DNA of 40,277 nucleotides from an uncultured Sphingomonas sp. (lineage in GTDB: Bacteria > Pseudomonadota > Alphaproteobacteria > Sphingomonadales > Sphingomonadaceae): positions 1 to 40,277 of the forward strand of contig CAMLSA010000020.1 in NCBI GenBank assembly GCA_946482655.1. Direction: 5' to 3'. A program made the position numbers and the translations under genes. Below the pieces are notes generated by a model. That model searched no databases. It was not told the DNA's origin and saw only the letters and a list, made by a program, of their open reading frames with translations. Below, piece after piece: positions 40,171 to 40,277 of the stretch; position 1 is the first letter of the stretch, and each line of letters begins with the position of its first letter.

Positions 40171-40277
40171 ATGGCCGTCAGGAAGAAACGCGGGCCTATG
40201 CGAACACTTCCCGGATTTTCATTGACGATGGGTTTGACGGTGACGTGGCTCAGTCTGATTGTTCTCCTACCGTTGAG
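40171..40277 (+). CDS. cysT: Sulfate ABC transporter permease CysT-like, N-terminus only
   Basis: The last 107 bases encode MAVRKKRGP, then MRTLPGFSLTMGLTVTWLSL and IVLLPL before the window ends. LPGF.LT.G.T...LSLIVL.PL is the start of CysT/CysU permeases, which form the membrane channel of the sulfate/thiosulfate importer with CysW, CysA and a binding protein. The ATG at 40198 is an alternative start. Only the first membrane helix is visible, so assignment rests on this short but characteristic stretch. No binding-protein gene lies upstream in this window. Imported sulfate could feed the PAPS pool used by the nearby sulfotransferase. Confidence 0.7.
   Translation, partial: MAVRKKRGPMRTLPGFSLTMGLTVTWLSLIVLLPL

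Noticed and set aside
1..40277. CRISPR arrays, tRNA, rRNA, insertion sequences and phage genes
   Set aside because: No regularly spaced repeats, cloverleaf or rRNA-like stretches, transposase motifs or phage structural genes were recognised.

Overview
The window is GC-rich (about 62% by eye) alphaproteobacterial DNA, most likely from a sphingomonad. Pointers are the LuxR-rich exopolysaccharide (EPS) locus, the BBP2-type outer-membrane barrel, the sphingomonad-style anti-sigma C-terminus near the right end, and a CysT-like N-terminus at the very edge. No rRNA or tRNA was seen to confirm this. Most of the window is one large capsule/EPS biosynthesis and export locus.

Left flank (1-3.4 kb): the C-terminal end of a MbcA/ParS/Xre-type antitoxin is cut by the window edge. 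Then comes a tandemly duplicated two-gene module: a 61-aa protein (about 70% identical between copies) facing a LuxR-type HTH regulator that has no receiver domain. A small membrane protein follows.

3.5-11.1 kb: UDP-glucose 6-dehydrogenase and a UDP-glucuronate 4-epimerase-like enzyme supply UDP-GlcA and UDP-GalA. A Wzc-type co-polymerase/tyrosine kinase is surrounded by three more LuxR-HTH proteins with eroded receiver domains. This makes five LuxR-HTH genes in 11 kb. Four of the five carry a related motif upstream.

11.3-17.8 kb (minus strand): a tightly coupled operon of GT4 glycosyltransferase, asparagine-synthase-like amidotransferase, GT4, PglC-like initiating sugar transferase, ArnA-like formyltransferase and PIG-L deacetylase. 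Divergently, 18.2-26.0 kb (plus strand): CapD/PglF-like dehydratase, DegT-type aminotransferase, Wzy-like polymerase, Wza-like export lipoprotein, outer-membrane beta-barrel and a pectate-lyase-like beta-helix protein.

26.0-32.0 kb: two GT4 enzymes, an MBL-fold metallohydrolase coupled to one of them, a NeuD/PglD-like acetyltransferase and a membrane acyltransferase. 32.0-34.2 kb: a palindrome-rich non-coding stretch, an RTX calcium-binding protein and a clear terminator. 34.3-39.4 kb: Wzx flippase, GT4, sulfotransferase and an FkbM methyltransferase.

The FkbM gene is fused in frame to the transmembrane and periplasmic part of an anti-sigma factor. The last 100 bp start a cysT-like sulfate permease gene. 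The fusion and an AT-rich patch beside it suggest that the EPS locus ends at a recombination junction near 39.37 kb.

Taken together, the genes predict a Wzx/Wzy-type acidic polysaccharide. It probably starts on a bacillosamine-type sugar (dehydratase, aminotransferase, acetyltransferase, PglC-like transferase), contains uronic acids, and may carry amide, N-formyl, acyl, methyl and sulfate groups. These structural predictions are inference from enzyme families.
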